Positions 13,525-21,954 of a stretch of DNA of 27,077 nucleotides are shown one piece after another (position 1 is the first letter of the stretch; each line of letters starts with the position of its first letter). The stretch comes from CAZTJA01 sp964613745 (GTDB lineage Bacteria; Desulfobacterota; Desulfomonilia; Desulfomonilales; Desulfomonilaceae). The DNA lies in the NCBI GenBank assembly GCA_964613745.1, contig CAZTJA010000036.1, forward strand, positions 1 through 27,077, in the 5' to 3' direction. The translations under genes and the position numbers were made by a program. The notes beneath the pieces were generated by a model. The model saw only the letters and a program-made list of their open reading frames with translations, made no database searches and was not told the origin of the DNA.

Positions 13525-16236
13525 TCAAGCGTCGGAATATTTTCCCAACAAGAGTTTCTCAAAACCAATGATTAAGAAAATACCGAGACCAATGACAAAG
13601 GAATAGATCCACGCTTCTAATCGAAGTGGTTCAGTTTGAAAAAGCATGTTCATGAAAGGCAAATAACTGAACATAGCCTGTAAAGTTAGCATGAGAAAAC
13701 TGCCGAACCATATCCACTTATTTGTGGGCAAGTCTTTGGAAAAGACCGACTTGGTCAATGAGCGGCAATTAAAGAGGAAAAATATTTGTCCGATCACGAA
13801 GACCGTGGTTGCTGCAGTTCTCGCTTCCGCCGCAGTTGATCCGACCGCCAGTTCCCATCGAAAAATGGCGAATGCACCGGCGGAAAGTAATACTGAACTG
13901 AGAAGAATTCTCAGGCCCAATTCCCAATTGAGAATGGAATCATCAGAACGGCGAGGATGTCTCTCCATGATTCCCTGTTCTTTTGGTTCAAAGGCAAGCA
14001 TCAGGCCCAAACATATCACGCTCGTCATGTTGAGCCATAACACTTGAACGGGGAGAATAGGCAAACTCAAACCCAACAGTATTGCAACCATGATCACCAG
14101 ACCCTGTCCTCCGTTTGTGGGCAAGGTCCATACTATGAATTTCCTCAGGTTGTCATAAACCCCTCGGCCTTCTTCAACAGCAGCCTCAATGGTTGCAAAA
14201 TTGTCATCCGTCAACACCATGTCCGCTGCTTCGCGTGCCACATCAGTTCCGCTGATCGCCATCGCTATGCCGATATCCGCTTGCCTGAGCGCAGGTGCAT
14301 CATTTACCCCGTCCCCTGTCATTGCTATTACTTCTTGTCTTGCCTGTAGAGCTTCAACTATTCTCAATTTGTGTTCCGGACTAACCCTCGCAAAAACAGC
14401 CGTATCCTGGGCAACTTGGATGAGATCATCATCCGATAATTGACTGAGTTCCGTACCGGAAACGATTTTGGTATTGGATTCACCGGAGTCCACCAGAATG
14501 CCGAGCTTTGATGCTATCACTTGGGCGGTGGTTGCATGATCTCCCGTGATCATTTTGACGTCGATTCCGGCGGTCTTGCACTTTTCAATTGCTGCTGCGG
14601 CTTCCATGCGAGGCGGGTCGATCATGGCCAGCATTCCCAGAAATGTAAGTTCCGATTGCAAATGATCATCTTCCAGGCGTTCCGGAGCGGAAAAAAACTC
14701 CTTTTTTGCGAAAGCGAGAACGCGTAAGCCTTGAGATGCGGCATCCTGCAATTCTTCATGAATTCTTGTTTCATCAAACGACGATAGGGAGCCTAATGAA
14801 TCTGCGATGTTCGAGCACCGTGGGAGAATGCTTTCGGGAGACCCCTTTACATATGCTATCCATGATCCATGGTCATCGTGGGAATGGAGGGTGGCCATGT
14901 ACTGAGTCTTAGATTCGAACGGAACGGAATCAATTCTAGGATAGAGACTTCGGATTTCCTTTTCCGGGAGGCCTACCTTAAGCGCAGCCGTAGTTAGCGC
15001 CGCTTCCGTTGGATCTCCGGTAAGTTTCCATTCTCCGTCGTGCTTCGTCAAATGTGAGTCATTGCAAAGGAGTCCGGCTACGAGGCATTCTCTCAATGCA
15101 AGATTATCGTCTGGAGAAATAGGTTGCCCATTTCTCCTTAACTCACCTTCGATGTCGTAACCGACACCGGTCAATTCATATGTACTCATGCCTGAAAAAA
15201 GGCGGACGACGGTCATTTGGTTTTTGGTCAATGTTCCCGTTTTATCGGAGCAGATGATCGTAGTGCTTCCCAGTGTTTCCACGGCCGGCAGTCTGCGAAT
15301 AATTGCTCGCTTCTTGGCCATTCGAGCAACCCCAATCGCCAAAATGATTGTAACCGCTGCCGGTAATCCTTCAGGAATTGCGGCGACGGCCAATGCAACA
15401 ACCGCCATGAAGGTGTCGAATAGCGTTTGTCCGCGAACAAGGCCCACGAAGAAAGTAATTCCGGCCAAGGATAATATCCCGATAAGGAGGACATTGCTGA
15501 ATTGCTTAATTCGTTTGGTCAGTGGAGTATCTATCAATTCCGCTGATGCAATCATTTCAGAAATACGGCCGATTTCAGTTTGGTCACCGATGGCTACAAC
15601 GATTCCCGTTCCAGTACCTGCAACGACAAGACTTGACGAAAAAATCATGTTGGTTCTGTCCGAAAGAGGGGTCTCTAAATCCAGAATGTGCGTGGACTTT
15701 TCAACGGGAATCGACTCTCCCGTCAAGGCTGATTCATCAACCCGTAAGTCTCTGACTTGAGTTAATCTAAGATCCGCCGGAACTTTGTCTCCTGCTTGAA
15801 TGAAAACCACATCACCTGGAACAAGTTGATCCGTGGGTATCTTAGTTTTTTTGCCCGCCCGAAGTACGGTGGCTTCATCCGACAACTGCTTGTTGAGTGA
15901 TTCAACCGCATTAACAGCTTTGTTTTCTTGAACGAAGCCAACAATGGAATTTATCAGAACCACACCGAAGATTACGGCAGCATCCACAATCTCTTTCAGG
16001 AATGCAGTAATTAATGCCGAAGCCAACAAAATGTAGACCAACGGCTGATGGAATTGGAGCAAAAATCTGAGGACCGGCCCTTTGTCCTTCTTTTTGGTTA
16101 TTAAGTTGCTGCCGAACCTTTCCTGGCGATGCTTAATTTCAAACCTGTCGAGTCCCTTATCCAGTGAGACATTCACGACGGTTAACATTTCATCGACGCT
16201 TAAACAGTGCCAACATTTCTCTAAAAGGGTTTGCAT
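13525..16236 (-). CDS. P-type cation-transporting ATPase (P2A-like, CtpF-type)
   Basis: This is a 903-aa inner-membrane cation pump. Visible elements are the N-terminal cation-ATPase domain (WHCLSVDEML), the actuator motif TGES (172-175), PEGLP in transmembrane helix 4 (288-292), the phosphorylation site DKTGTLTKN (Asp331), the nucleotide-domain KGSPE, hinge motifs MITGDH and TGDGVNDAPAL, and a C-terminal cation-ATPase domain of four more helices. This places it with Ca2+/Mn2+-type P2 ATPases and the mycobacterial CtpF group. Helix 6 reads LWLNMTS and lacks the Asp that in SERCA follows the Asn-x-x-Thr ligand, so the transported ion should not be assumed to be calcium. It is convergent with sbcC and has its own probable promoter at 16440-16448. 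Confidence 0.92.
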   Translation of the reverse strand: MQTLLEKCWHCLSVDEMLTVVNVSLDKGLDRFEIKHRQERFGSNLITKKKDKGPVLRFLLQFHQPLVYILLASALITAFLKEIVDAAVIFGVVLINSIVGFVQENKAVNAVESLNKQLSDEATVLRAGKKTKIPTDQLVPGDVVFIQAGDKVPADLRLTQVRDLRVDESALTGESIPVEKSTHILDLETPLSDRTNMIFSSSLVVAGTGTGIVVAIGDQTEIGRISEMIASAELIDTPLTKRIKQFSNVLLIGILSLAGITFFVGLVRGQTLFDTFMAVVALAVAAIPEGLPAAVTIILAIGVARMAKKRAIIRRLPAVETLGSTTIICSDKTGTLTKNQMTVVRLFSGMSTYELTGVGYDIEGELRRNGQPISPDDNLALRECLVAGLLCNDSHLTKHDGEWKLTGDPTEAALTTAALKVGLPEKEIRSLYPRIDSVPFESKTQYMATLHSHDDHGSWIAYVKGSPESILPRCSNIADSLGSLSSFDETRIHEELQDAASQGLRVLAFAKKEFFSAPERLEDDHLQSELTFLGMLAMIDPPRMEAAAAIEKCKTAGIDVKMITGDHATTAQVIASKLGILVDSGESNTKIVSGTELSQLSDDDLIQVAQDTAVFARVSPEHKLRIVEALQARQEVIAMTGDGVNDAPALRQADIGIAMAISGTDVAREAADMVLTDDNFATIEAAVEEGRGVYDNLRKFIVWTLPTNGGQGLVIMVAILLGLSLPILPVQVLWLNMTSVICLGLMLAFEPKEQGIMERHPRRSDDSILNWELGLRILLSSVLLSAGAFAIFRWELAVGSTAAEARTAATTVFVIGQIFFLFNCRSLTKSVFSKDLPTNKWIWFGSFLMLTLQAMFSYLPFMNMLFQTEPLRLEAWIYSFVIGLGIFLIIGFEKLLLGKYSDA

Positions 16237-16282
16237 AATACTCTCATTCTTGAACCGTATTGCATTTAAGAGCAGTTTACTT

Positions 16283-16295
16283 TCTGTAATACAGA
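16283..16295. promoter_or_regulatory. Palindrome in the leader of the ATPase gene
   Basis: TCTGTAATACAGA is a perfect 13-base dyad with a single central base. It lies 47 bases upstream of the ATPase start, within the predicted leader. It could be an operator for a dimeric regulator, but only one copy is seen. Confidence 0.3.
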
Positions 16296-16439
16296 GGGTT
16301 CAAGTCTGTCTGAGGTTCTAGATAAATTTTAATCAGGATAAATGCCCGTATTGATCATTGAAATAAAGTCAGGGTGATCGGTATTCGAAATACACGGATT
16401 AAGTATATTCTTATGGTATATAGCTCTCCATCTGAAATC

Positions 16440-16448
16440 ATTATATCA
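16440..16448 (-). promoter_or_regulatory. Extended -10 promoter for the P-type ATPase gene
   Basis: On the minus strand the sequence reads TGATATAAT, a perfect extended -10 element (TGn plus consensus TATAAT). No good -35 is present, as is common for extended -10 promoters. Transcription would begin near 16433 and give a leader of roughly 200 bases before the ATG at 16236. Confidence 0.5.
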
Positions 16449-16471
16449 TTGTTATTAAAGTATTTTCGAGT

Positions 16472-16500
16472 TTGACAAAAACTAAGTGCCTGTGTATTTT
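16472..16500 (+). promoter_or_regulatory. Sigma-70-like promoter driving a candidate small RNA
   Basis: A perfect TTGACA (16472-16477) is followed after exactly 17 bases by TATTTT (16495-16500). The predicted start is near 16507. No gene starts within the next 280 bases, but an intrinsic-terminator-like hairpin lies only about 40 bases downstream of that start. This isolates the promoter from the flavin reductase gene. Confidence 0.55.
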
Positions 16501-16506
16501 GGACAC

Positions 16507-16588
16507 GTTCAATAATTTTGTTGATCGGTGTTTCCGATCTATTGAGTCCGGCAGAGGGTACAGGGGTTAGGGTCGGACTCTTTTTATT
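16507..16588 (+). ncRNA. Candidate small RNA of about 80 nt
   Basis: The interval between the promoter above and the terminator hairpin has no open frame but shows two hairpins. The first is GATCGG (16523-16528) with CCGATC (16534-16539), loop TGTTT. The second is GAGTCCG (16544-16550) with CGGACTC (16574-16580), followed by a T-run. The 23-nt loop of the second hairpin is purine-rich with three G-runs (GGG, GGGG, GGG). No known RNA family was recognised. The boundaries are estimates from the promoter and the T-run. Confidence 0.45.
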
Positions 16589-16589
16589 T
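16544..16589 (+). terminator. Intrinsic-terminator-like hairpin with T-run
   Basis: A 7-bp GC-rich stem, GAGTCCG/CGGACTC, is closed by a 23-nt loop and followed immediately by TTTTTATTT. The stem is oriented for the plus strand only, since the opposite side lacks a T-run. It stands far from any coding gene on this strand, which is why a small RNA is proposed. Confidence 0.5.
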
Positions 16590-16673
16590 CCAAAGAAATG
16601 TGTCTGTTAAACTTTTCGTTTTGTCTCTCCCTATTAATTTTACACGATCTTAGAATCATAATTGTTTGGCATC

Positions 16674-16727
16674 GTTAATCAGTTAACCACAAAACATCTA
16701 TTGTCTTGATCCCCGAATCTGTATTAT
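16674..16727 (+). promoter_or_regulatory. Dyad and candidate promoter before the flavin reductase gene
   Basis: GTTAA (16674-16678) and TTAAC (16683-16687) form an inverted repeat with a 4-base spacer. A possible TTGTCT (16701-16706) and TATTAT (16722-16727) pair follows with a short 15-base spacer. If used, transcription would start near 16734, leaving a leader of about 58 bases before the ATG at 16792. Confidence 0.3.
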
Positions 16728-16791
16728 GCTCCTCCGGCCGGCAGTATGGTCGGCGGGTTCAACCAACGGATATTACGCAGGGGGAGTAGGT

Positions 16792-17322
16792 ATGATTGCC
16801 GGTCTAAATCAAACTGTATTTAGTCATTTGAGCTATGGTTTATACATCGTAACATCAAAATTGGACGATCGTCTTAATGGGCAAATAGTTAACACGGTAT
16901 TACAGGTGACATCTCAGCCGCCTCGAGTGGCCGTCATAATTAATAAGAATAACTTAACACACGAGTTTATATCCAAGAGCAAAGTCTTCGGTGTCTCGGT
17001 GCTGGATGATTCCGCTGATCTGAAGTTTATAGGGCTGTTCGGCTTTAGAACGGGTCGCGACATCGACAAATTGAGTCAAGTGCAATTTGCATTAGGGTCA
17101 TCGGGATGCCCTCTGGTGACCGAACACTCCATATCTATTCTTGACGCGAAAGTTATAGACACAATGGATGTGGGTACGCATACGGTGTTCGTGGCGGATG
17201 TGTTAGGGTCCGAAGTGTTAAAAGAAGGGACTCCGCTCACCTACGAATTTTATCGTACGAACCTAAGAGGTAAGTCGTCAAAGAACTCCCCCACATATGT
17301 GGAGCAGAAGAAAAGTGAATGA
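16792..17322 (+). CDS. Flavin reductase-like (FMN-binding split-barrel) protein
   Basis: This 176-aa protein has a flavin reductase/flavoredoxin-type split barrel, a family that binds FMN and passes electrons to flavin or partner proteins. The sequence HLSYGLYIVTSK, then QVTSQPPRVAVIINKNN, GVSVLDDSAD and the C-terminal TPLTYEFYRTNLRGKS are typical. Related high-molecular-weight rubredoxins continue after a similar KSPKNxPTY linker into a rubredoxin domain. Here the protein stops a few residues after NSPTYVE, so no CxxCGY iron site is present. The ATG at 16792 is chosen because GGGGAG (16781-16786) lies 5 bases upstream; an in-frame ATG at 16726 would add 22 unconserved residues. It stands 30 bases before the carboxylase beta subunit gene on the same strand. 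Confidence 0.85.
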   Translation: MIAGLNQTVFSHLSYGLYIVTSKLDDRLNGQIVNTVLQVTSQPPRVAVIINKNNLTHEFISKSKVFGVSVLDDSADLKFIGLFGFRTGRDIDKLSQVQFALGSSGCPLVTEHSISILDAKVIDTMDVGTHTVFVADVLGSEVLKEGTPLTYEFYRTNLRGKSSKNSPTYVEQKKSE

Positions 17323-17352
17323 TGACCATTAGAATAATTTTTCGAGGCGACA

Positions 17353-18966
17353 ATGAGTGATCGGAATGCCGGAAGCAACATGAGTAATTCCACATCGGAT
17401 AATCAATCGAGCATTAATTGGGCGGGGCAGGACAATATTGCCGGCCTGCAGTCTATGCGAGACCAGGCTCGTTTAGGTGGAGGCCGGAAGCGAATTGACG
17501 ACCAGCATAAACGCGGCAAGCTGACCGCGTGGGAACGAGTGGAATTGTTGCTGGACGATGGATCATTTGAAGAATTCGATACTTTAAAAGCCGGGCGAGG
17601 CGGCCACCTCGGGGGTGACCGGGAATTCCTGAGTGACGGTGTAATAACCGGACACGGCACTATCGACGGTAGAGAGGTTTTTCTCTTCAGCCAAGATTTT
17701 ACCGTGCTGGGAGGCTCTCTGGGTGAGGCTCATTCGGAAAAGATCAGCAAAGTCATGGATCACGCAGCACGCGTGGGGGCTCCGTTCATCGGATTAAATG
17801 ATTCCGGAGGGGCTCGCATTCAGGAGGGCGTTGACGCTCTCGCGGCATACGGTGAGATCTTCAATAGAAACGTCATGGCAAGCGGGGTCATACCTCAGAT
17901 ATCCTGCATAATGGGTCCTTGCGCCGGCGGAGCCGTCTATAGTCCTGCAATGACGGACTTTACCTTCATGGTAGAAAATTCTTCGTACATGTTCGTCACC
18001 GGGCCAAATGTCGTGAAAACCGTCATACATCAAGACATCAGTTTAGATGAGCTCGGCGGTCCTTGGATCCATTCGTCAAAAAGCGGTGTCGCCCATTTTG
18101 TCCTTCCCAACGATATCTTGTGTTTGCGCGAGATTAGACGACTGATCAATTACCTGCCGTCCAACAATAAGCAGAGGCCTCCATTTCTCGACCTTAAGGA
18201 TCCAACGGACAGAAAAGATCCTGCTTTGGATTACCTTGTGCCCGTAAATCCAAATCAGCCCTACGACATGAAAATACTCATAAACAGCATTCTTGACGGT
18301 GCTGAATTTCTGGAAATTCACTCACAATTTGCCCGTAACCTGATCATTGGCTTTGGACGTTTGGGTGGAGAAACCATAGGTTTGATTGCTAATCAGCCTG
18401 CCGTGCTTGCCGGCGTACTGGATAGCAACGCATCGGCCAAAGGGGCTAGGTTCATTCGTTTTTGCGATGCCTTCAACATTCCTCTTATATGTCTTGTGGA
18501 CGTTCCGGGATTTATGCCGGGTCCCGAGCAGGAACACGGGGGGATCATTCGGCACGGAGCCAAGCTGCTGTACGCGTTCATAGAAGCGACGGTTCCAAGA
18601 ATTACGGTGGTTGTCAGAAAAGCCTACGGCGGTGCCTATATCGTAATGAATTCGAAGCACATCGGAGCAGACATGAACTATGCGTGGCCTACGGCGGAAA
18701 TCGCCGTCATGGGGCCTCGGGGTGCTGCTGAAGTAATCTACAGAAAAGAAATTCAGAACTCTTCCGATCCTGCCGCCGTTTTGATGGAAAAAGAAAGTCA
18801 TTACAGAAAGACTTTTGCCAACCCATTCCTCGCAGCCAAACGGGGATATATAGATGATGTGATTTTCCCCAGTGAAACGAGAATGAGATTAATTCGCAGT
18901 CTTCAGGTTTTAGAGGGCAAACGCACTGGAAGACCTGATCGTAAGCACGGCAATATCCCCCTCTGA
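17353..18966 (+). CDS. Acyl-CoA carboxylase beta (carboxyltransferase) subunit, propionyl-CoA type
   Basis: This 537-aa carboxyltransferase subunit of a biotin-dependent acyl-CoA carboxylase moves the carboxyl group from carboxybiotin to an acyl-CoA. Two crotonase-like halves are visible: the N-terminal half with NDSGGARIQEGVDALAAYGE and IMGPCAGGAVYSPAMTDF, and the C-terminal half with DVPGFMPGPEQEHGGIIRHG and RKAYGGAYIVMNSK. These resemble propionyl-CoA carboxylase beta and methylmalonyl-CoA decarboxylase alpha chains; the exact acyl substrate cannot be fixed by eye. The ATG at 17353 follows GAGG at 17343-17346. The alpha subunit begins 10 bases after the stop, so the enzyme is probably a two-subunit alpha/beta complex. 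No decarboxylase membrane subunit is present, which favours carboxylation over a sodium-pumping decarboxylase. Confidence 0.93.
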   Translation: MSDRNAGSNMSNSTSDNQSSINWAGQDNIAGLQSMRDQARLGGGRKRIDDQHKRGKLTAWERVELLLDDGSFEEFDTLKAGRGGHLGGDREFLSDGVITGHGTIDGREVFLFSQDFTVLGGSLGEAHSEKISKVMDHAARVGAPFIGLNDSGGARIQEGVDALAAYGEIFNRNVMASGVIPQISCIMGPCAGGAVYSPAMTDFTFMVENSSYMFVTGPNVVKTVIHQDISLDELGGPWIHSSKSGVAHFVLPNDILCLREIRRLINYLPSNNKQRPPFLDLKDPTDRKDPALDYLVPVNPNQPYDMKILINSILDGAEFLEIHSQFARNLIIGFGRLGGETIGLIANQPAVLAGVLDSNASAKGARFIRFCDAFNIPLICLVDVPGFMPGPEQEHGGIIRHGAKLLYAFIEATVPRITVVVRKAYGGAYIVMNSKHIGADMNYAWPTAEIAVMGPRGAAEVIYRKEIQNSSDPAAVLMEKESHYRKTFANPFLAAKRGYIDDVIFPSETRMRLIRSLQVLEGKRTGRPDRKHGNIPL

Positions 18967-18976
18967 GGTTGTTTAA

Positions 18977-20983
18977 GTGTTTGGAAAACTCCTGATCGCA
19001 AATAGAGGTGAAATAGCAGTTCGAGTAATTCGAACCTGCAAGAAAATGGGAATACCGACAGTCGCTGTTTATTCTGAGGCCGACATCAGATCTCAATATG
19101 TTCAAGAAGCCGATGAGACCGTTTTCATCGGTCCGGCGCCGGCACGTGAATCTTTTCTCGATGTCCATAAGATCATCTCTGTTGCCAAGAATTTGCACTG
19201 TGATGCCGTTCACCCCGGATATGGATTCCTCTCGGAAAACGCTGACTTTGCTTCGCAGGTGGCTCAGGAGGGCATCACTTTTATCGGTCCGCCTCCAAGT
19301 GCTATAGCCGTTTTGGGCGACAAAATGGCTTCAAAGCTTCTGGCGATAAAGGCAGGGGTTCCGGTTGTGCCAGGGGTTCACGACACCGACAGTGCAGACG
19401 TGCTACGAGAAGCGGCAGTTGAAATGGGATTTCCCGTCCTCCTCAAGCCTGCAGCGGGGGGCGGTGGCCGGGGCATGAGAATCATTTCCAGGGTTGAAGA
19501 TTTCTCCTCGGCTTTGTCGGCCTGCAAAGAAGAAACGAAGAAGTCGTTCGCCGATGATAGAATCTTTCTTGAAAAATTTATCTCGAAGCCAAGACACATT
19601 GAGTTCCAGGTCATGGCGGATGGATTCGGAAATGTAATTCATCTCGGTGAAAGAGAATGTTCAATCCAAAGACGGTATCAAAAGGTGATCGAAGAAACTC
19701 CGTCTCCGATTTTAGACGCTACTTTGCGCGAAAAGATGGGTGACGTCGCTTGTAAACTGGCCCTCGCTGCGGGATACGTGAACGCAGGTACAGTTGAGTT
19801 TATTCTTGATCAAGAAAAGAACTTCTATTTTCTAGAGATGAATACTCGTCTTCAGGTAGAGCATCCGATTACGGAACTCGTGACGGGACTAGATCTGGTT
19901 GAGATGCAAATCCGGATTGCGGCCGGTGAGCAGATCAAGCTCAGACAGGAACATGTAGTATCAAGGGGTTGGGCGATTGAATCCCGCATATGTGCTGAAG
20001 ATCCAACCAGGGGGTTTTTACCCACCACGGGAATGATTACGAGATACGCGGCTCCGCGGGGCAGAAACATTCGAGTAGATAGCGGTGTAGGCGCAGGCAG
20101 TATAATAACGATTTACTATGACTCACTCTTGGCCAAAGTAGCAGTTTGGGGAGAGACTCGACTCCAAGCGATACAAACGATGTGCAAGGCCCTAAACGGC
20201 TATCACATTGAAGGCCTGACCACTAACGTTGATTTCTGTAATGCGGTAATTAATCATCCGGCATTCATCAATGGAGACCTTTCGACGGAATTCATTGAAA
20301 ACCATTTTGAAAATGGTCAGAGCAAGCTACCTCCGCAAAGGCTCCATTTGTGCCAGATGGTCATAGCGGCAGTGCTAGTGCACCACACACGACAAAGATT
20401 GATTAAAGATTCTCTGAAACCTATGAGTCCATTAACCGGGATTTCACCGGCGCGTAGAAAAGTTCATGATTATATAATTAGATCGGAAAACGACGTATTT
20501 CGAGTGCAAACAGAACAGGGAATTTCTCCGAATGACTGGCGGATAACAGTAGATGGCCGATTATACGAGGTAGTCGCCCCTGAGTTCGAATATTATCGTC
20601 GTCGTTTGAGACTTAAGATTGACAGCATTGACAGCATGTTTCGGCTGCAATATGACGAAAACCATATACGGGTTGCGTATAGCGGAATAACGAGAACCTT
20701 TGAAATATATTTGCCCAAAGAATGGAAACTGGAAGACTATATGTTCAAAGGGCGTAAAGTTTCAGTGGAAAACGTCCTCAAGTGCCCGATGCCTGGAATG
20801 ATCACCGAAATATGCGTGGCCGAAGGAGCCCAAGTACGTAAGGGGCAAGAGTTGGTAAGAATGGAATCCATGAAAATGGAGAGCGGCATTGCGTCTCCCT
20901 GCGATGGTGAAGTGGAATCTATTCTGGTGAAACCAGGTCAAAATGTCGAAACCGACGAATTGCTGATCAAATTTAAGCCCTAA
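18977..20983 (+). CDS. Acyl-CoA carboxylase alpha subunit: biotin carboxylase plus biotin carrier
   Basis: This 668-aa protein carboxylates its own covalently bound biotin using ATP and bicarbonate. It opens with the biotin carboxylase N-domain KLLIANRGEIAVRVIRTC. The ATP-grasp has the glycine loop GGGGRGMR, then HIEFQVMAD, ERECSIQRRYQKVIEE and EMNTRLQVEHPITELVTG. Residues about 450-590 form a divergent linker that may be the beta-subunit-binding domain. The C-terminal carrier domain holds the biotinylation site ESMKMES with Lys633. Translation starts at GTG 18977, with GAGG at 18965-18968 overlapping the preceding stop. It partners with the beta subunit upstream, and the CoA-ester lyase follows after 23 bases. 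Confidence 0.93.
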   Translation: MFGKLLIANRGEIAVRVIRTCKKMGIPTVAVYSEADIRSQYVQEADETVFIGPAPARESFLDVHKIISVAKNLHCDAVHPGYGFLSENADFASQVAQEGITFIGPPPSAIAVLGDKMASKLLAIKAGVPVVPGVHDTDSADVLREAAVEMGFPVLLKPAAGGGGRGMRIISRVEDFSSALSACKEETKKSFADDRIFLEKFISKPRHIEFQVMADGFGNVIHLGERECSIQRRYQKVIEETPSPILDATLREKMGDVACKLALAAGYVNAGTVEFILDQEKNFYFLEMNTRLQVEHPITELVTGLDLVEMQIRIAAGEQIKLRQEHVVSRGWAIESRICAEDPTRGFLPTTGMITRYAAPRGRNIRVDSGVGAGSIITIYYDSLLAKVAVWGETRLQAIQTMCKALNGYHIEGLTTNVDFCNAVINHPAFINGDLSTEFIENHFENGQSKLPPQRLHLCQMVIAAVLVHHTRQRLIKDSLKPMSPLTGISPARRKVHDYIIRSENDVFRVQTEQGISPNDWRITVDGRLYEVVAPEFEYYRRRLRLKIDSIDSMFRLQYDENHIRVAYSGITRTFEIYLPKEWKLEDYMFKGRKVSVENVLKCPMPGMITEICVAEGAQVRKGQELVRMESMKMESGIASPCDGEVESILVKPGQNVETDELLIKFKP

Positions 20984-21006
20984 ATCGCCAACCTGACGGA
21001 GATTTC

Positions 21007-21954
21007 ATGAAAAAGCAGTTGCTTCGGTCATTACTGATTCTGCCGATCAATGTTCCACGTTTCGTTGATAAGGCGTATAAGCGAAATGCTGATGGAATCA
21101 TGTTGGATTTGGAAGACGCTGTACCTTCATCGGAAAAGTTGAAAGCGAGGGCTTCTTTGTCCGGAGCCGTTAAGGCTGCAGGAAAAGGGGGAAGCCGGGT
21201 TTTCGTGCGAGTCAACAACGAACACGAATTATTGATAGCAGACGTTAGGGCAGCAGCAATTCCCGGTGTTTATGCCATTTTCGTCCCTAAAGTGGAAAGT
21301 GCAGATCTTGTGCGAGTGTTGGATGCGGAAATTTCAGCTCTAGAACAAGTTCGAAACATTGAGCCGAATTCTATTCGGCTTTCAGTGCACATCGAAAGTC
21401 CACGCGGTATCCTGAATTTAGAACAAATATTAGGAGTGTCAAACAGGATCGAATCCGTCAGCATAGGAACGGATGACTATTGCCTGCAATTAGGGGTGGA
21501 ACCCTCCGAAGACGGAAGGGAACTGTTCTATCCTTTTTCCGTCATGGTAACGGTATCTCGGGCCTTAGGCGTTCTGCCCATGGGAGTTCTGGGCAGTGTG
21601 GCGGGATATAAAGATCCACACACATTTAGAAAATCTGCGGAAAGAGCCAGATCTTTGGGTGGCACAGGCGCCTTCTGCATACATCCGGACCAGGTTTCCA
21701 TCCTAAATGAGGTTTTTACGCACACAGACGATGAAGTTTTACATGCGAGACGGATAGTCACGGCGTTTGAAAATGCTTTGGCAAACGGCAGAGCCTCTAC
21801 AACCCTGGACGACAAAATGGTTGATACGCCCATTTACAAAAGGGCTCTCGCCGTGATTGAACATGCCCGGGAAACTGCTCTGCTGGAAAACGCCAAACTG
21901 GAGTGTATGAGGAGCCTGGGTGAACACTACGCAGTCGCTCAAAAGAATGCCTGA
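21007..21954 (+). CDS. HpcH/HpaI aldolase family CoA-ester lyase (CitE-like)
   Basis: This 315-aa TIM-barrel lyase of the CitE/malyl-CoA lyase group cleaves or forms C-C bonds in 3-hydroxyacyl-CoA esters such as malyl-, methylmalyl- or citramalyl-CoA. Visible motifs are RSLLILPINVPRFVDKAY, MLDLEDAVP, the substrate-binding strand VFVRVNN, the Mg2+-ligand Glu in VHIESPRGILN, the Mg2+-binding Asp region SIGTDDY, and FCIHPDQV. The start is set by GGAG at 20998-21001, 5 bases from the ATG. No citrate lyase alpha or acyl-carrier subunits accompany it, so it should act as a stand-alone CoA-ester lyase. It is the last gene of the flavin reductase-carboxylase unit and converges on the symporter genes. 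Confidence 0.88.
   Translation: MKKQLLRSLLILPINVPRFVDKAYKRNADGIMLDLEDAVPSSEKLKARASLSGAVKAAGKGGSRVFVRVNNEHELLIADVRAAAIPGVYAIFVPKVESADLVRVLDAEISALEQVRNIEPNSIRLSVHIESPRGILNLEQILGVSNRIESVSIGTDDYCLQLGVEPSEDGRELFYPFSVMVTVSRALGVLPMGVLGSVAGYKDPHTFRKSAERARSLGGTGAFCIHPDQVSILNEVFTHTDDEVLHARRIVTAFENALANGRASTTLDDKMVDTPIYKRALAVIEHARETALLENAKLECMRSLGEHYAVAQKNA

Noticed and set aside
15188..15760. 190-codon plus-strand open frame antisense to the P-type ATPase
   Set aside because: It overlaps the highly conserved actuator and phosphorylation regions of the ATPase and shows no recognisable domain.
18322..18801. 159-codon minus-strand open frame within the carboxylase beta gene
   Set aside because: It is antisense to the conserved carboxyltransferase C-domain and has no domain features.
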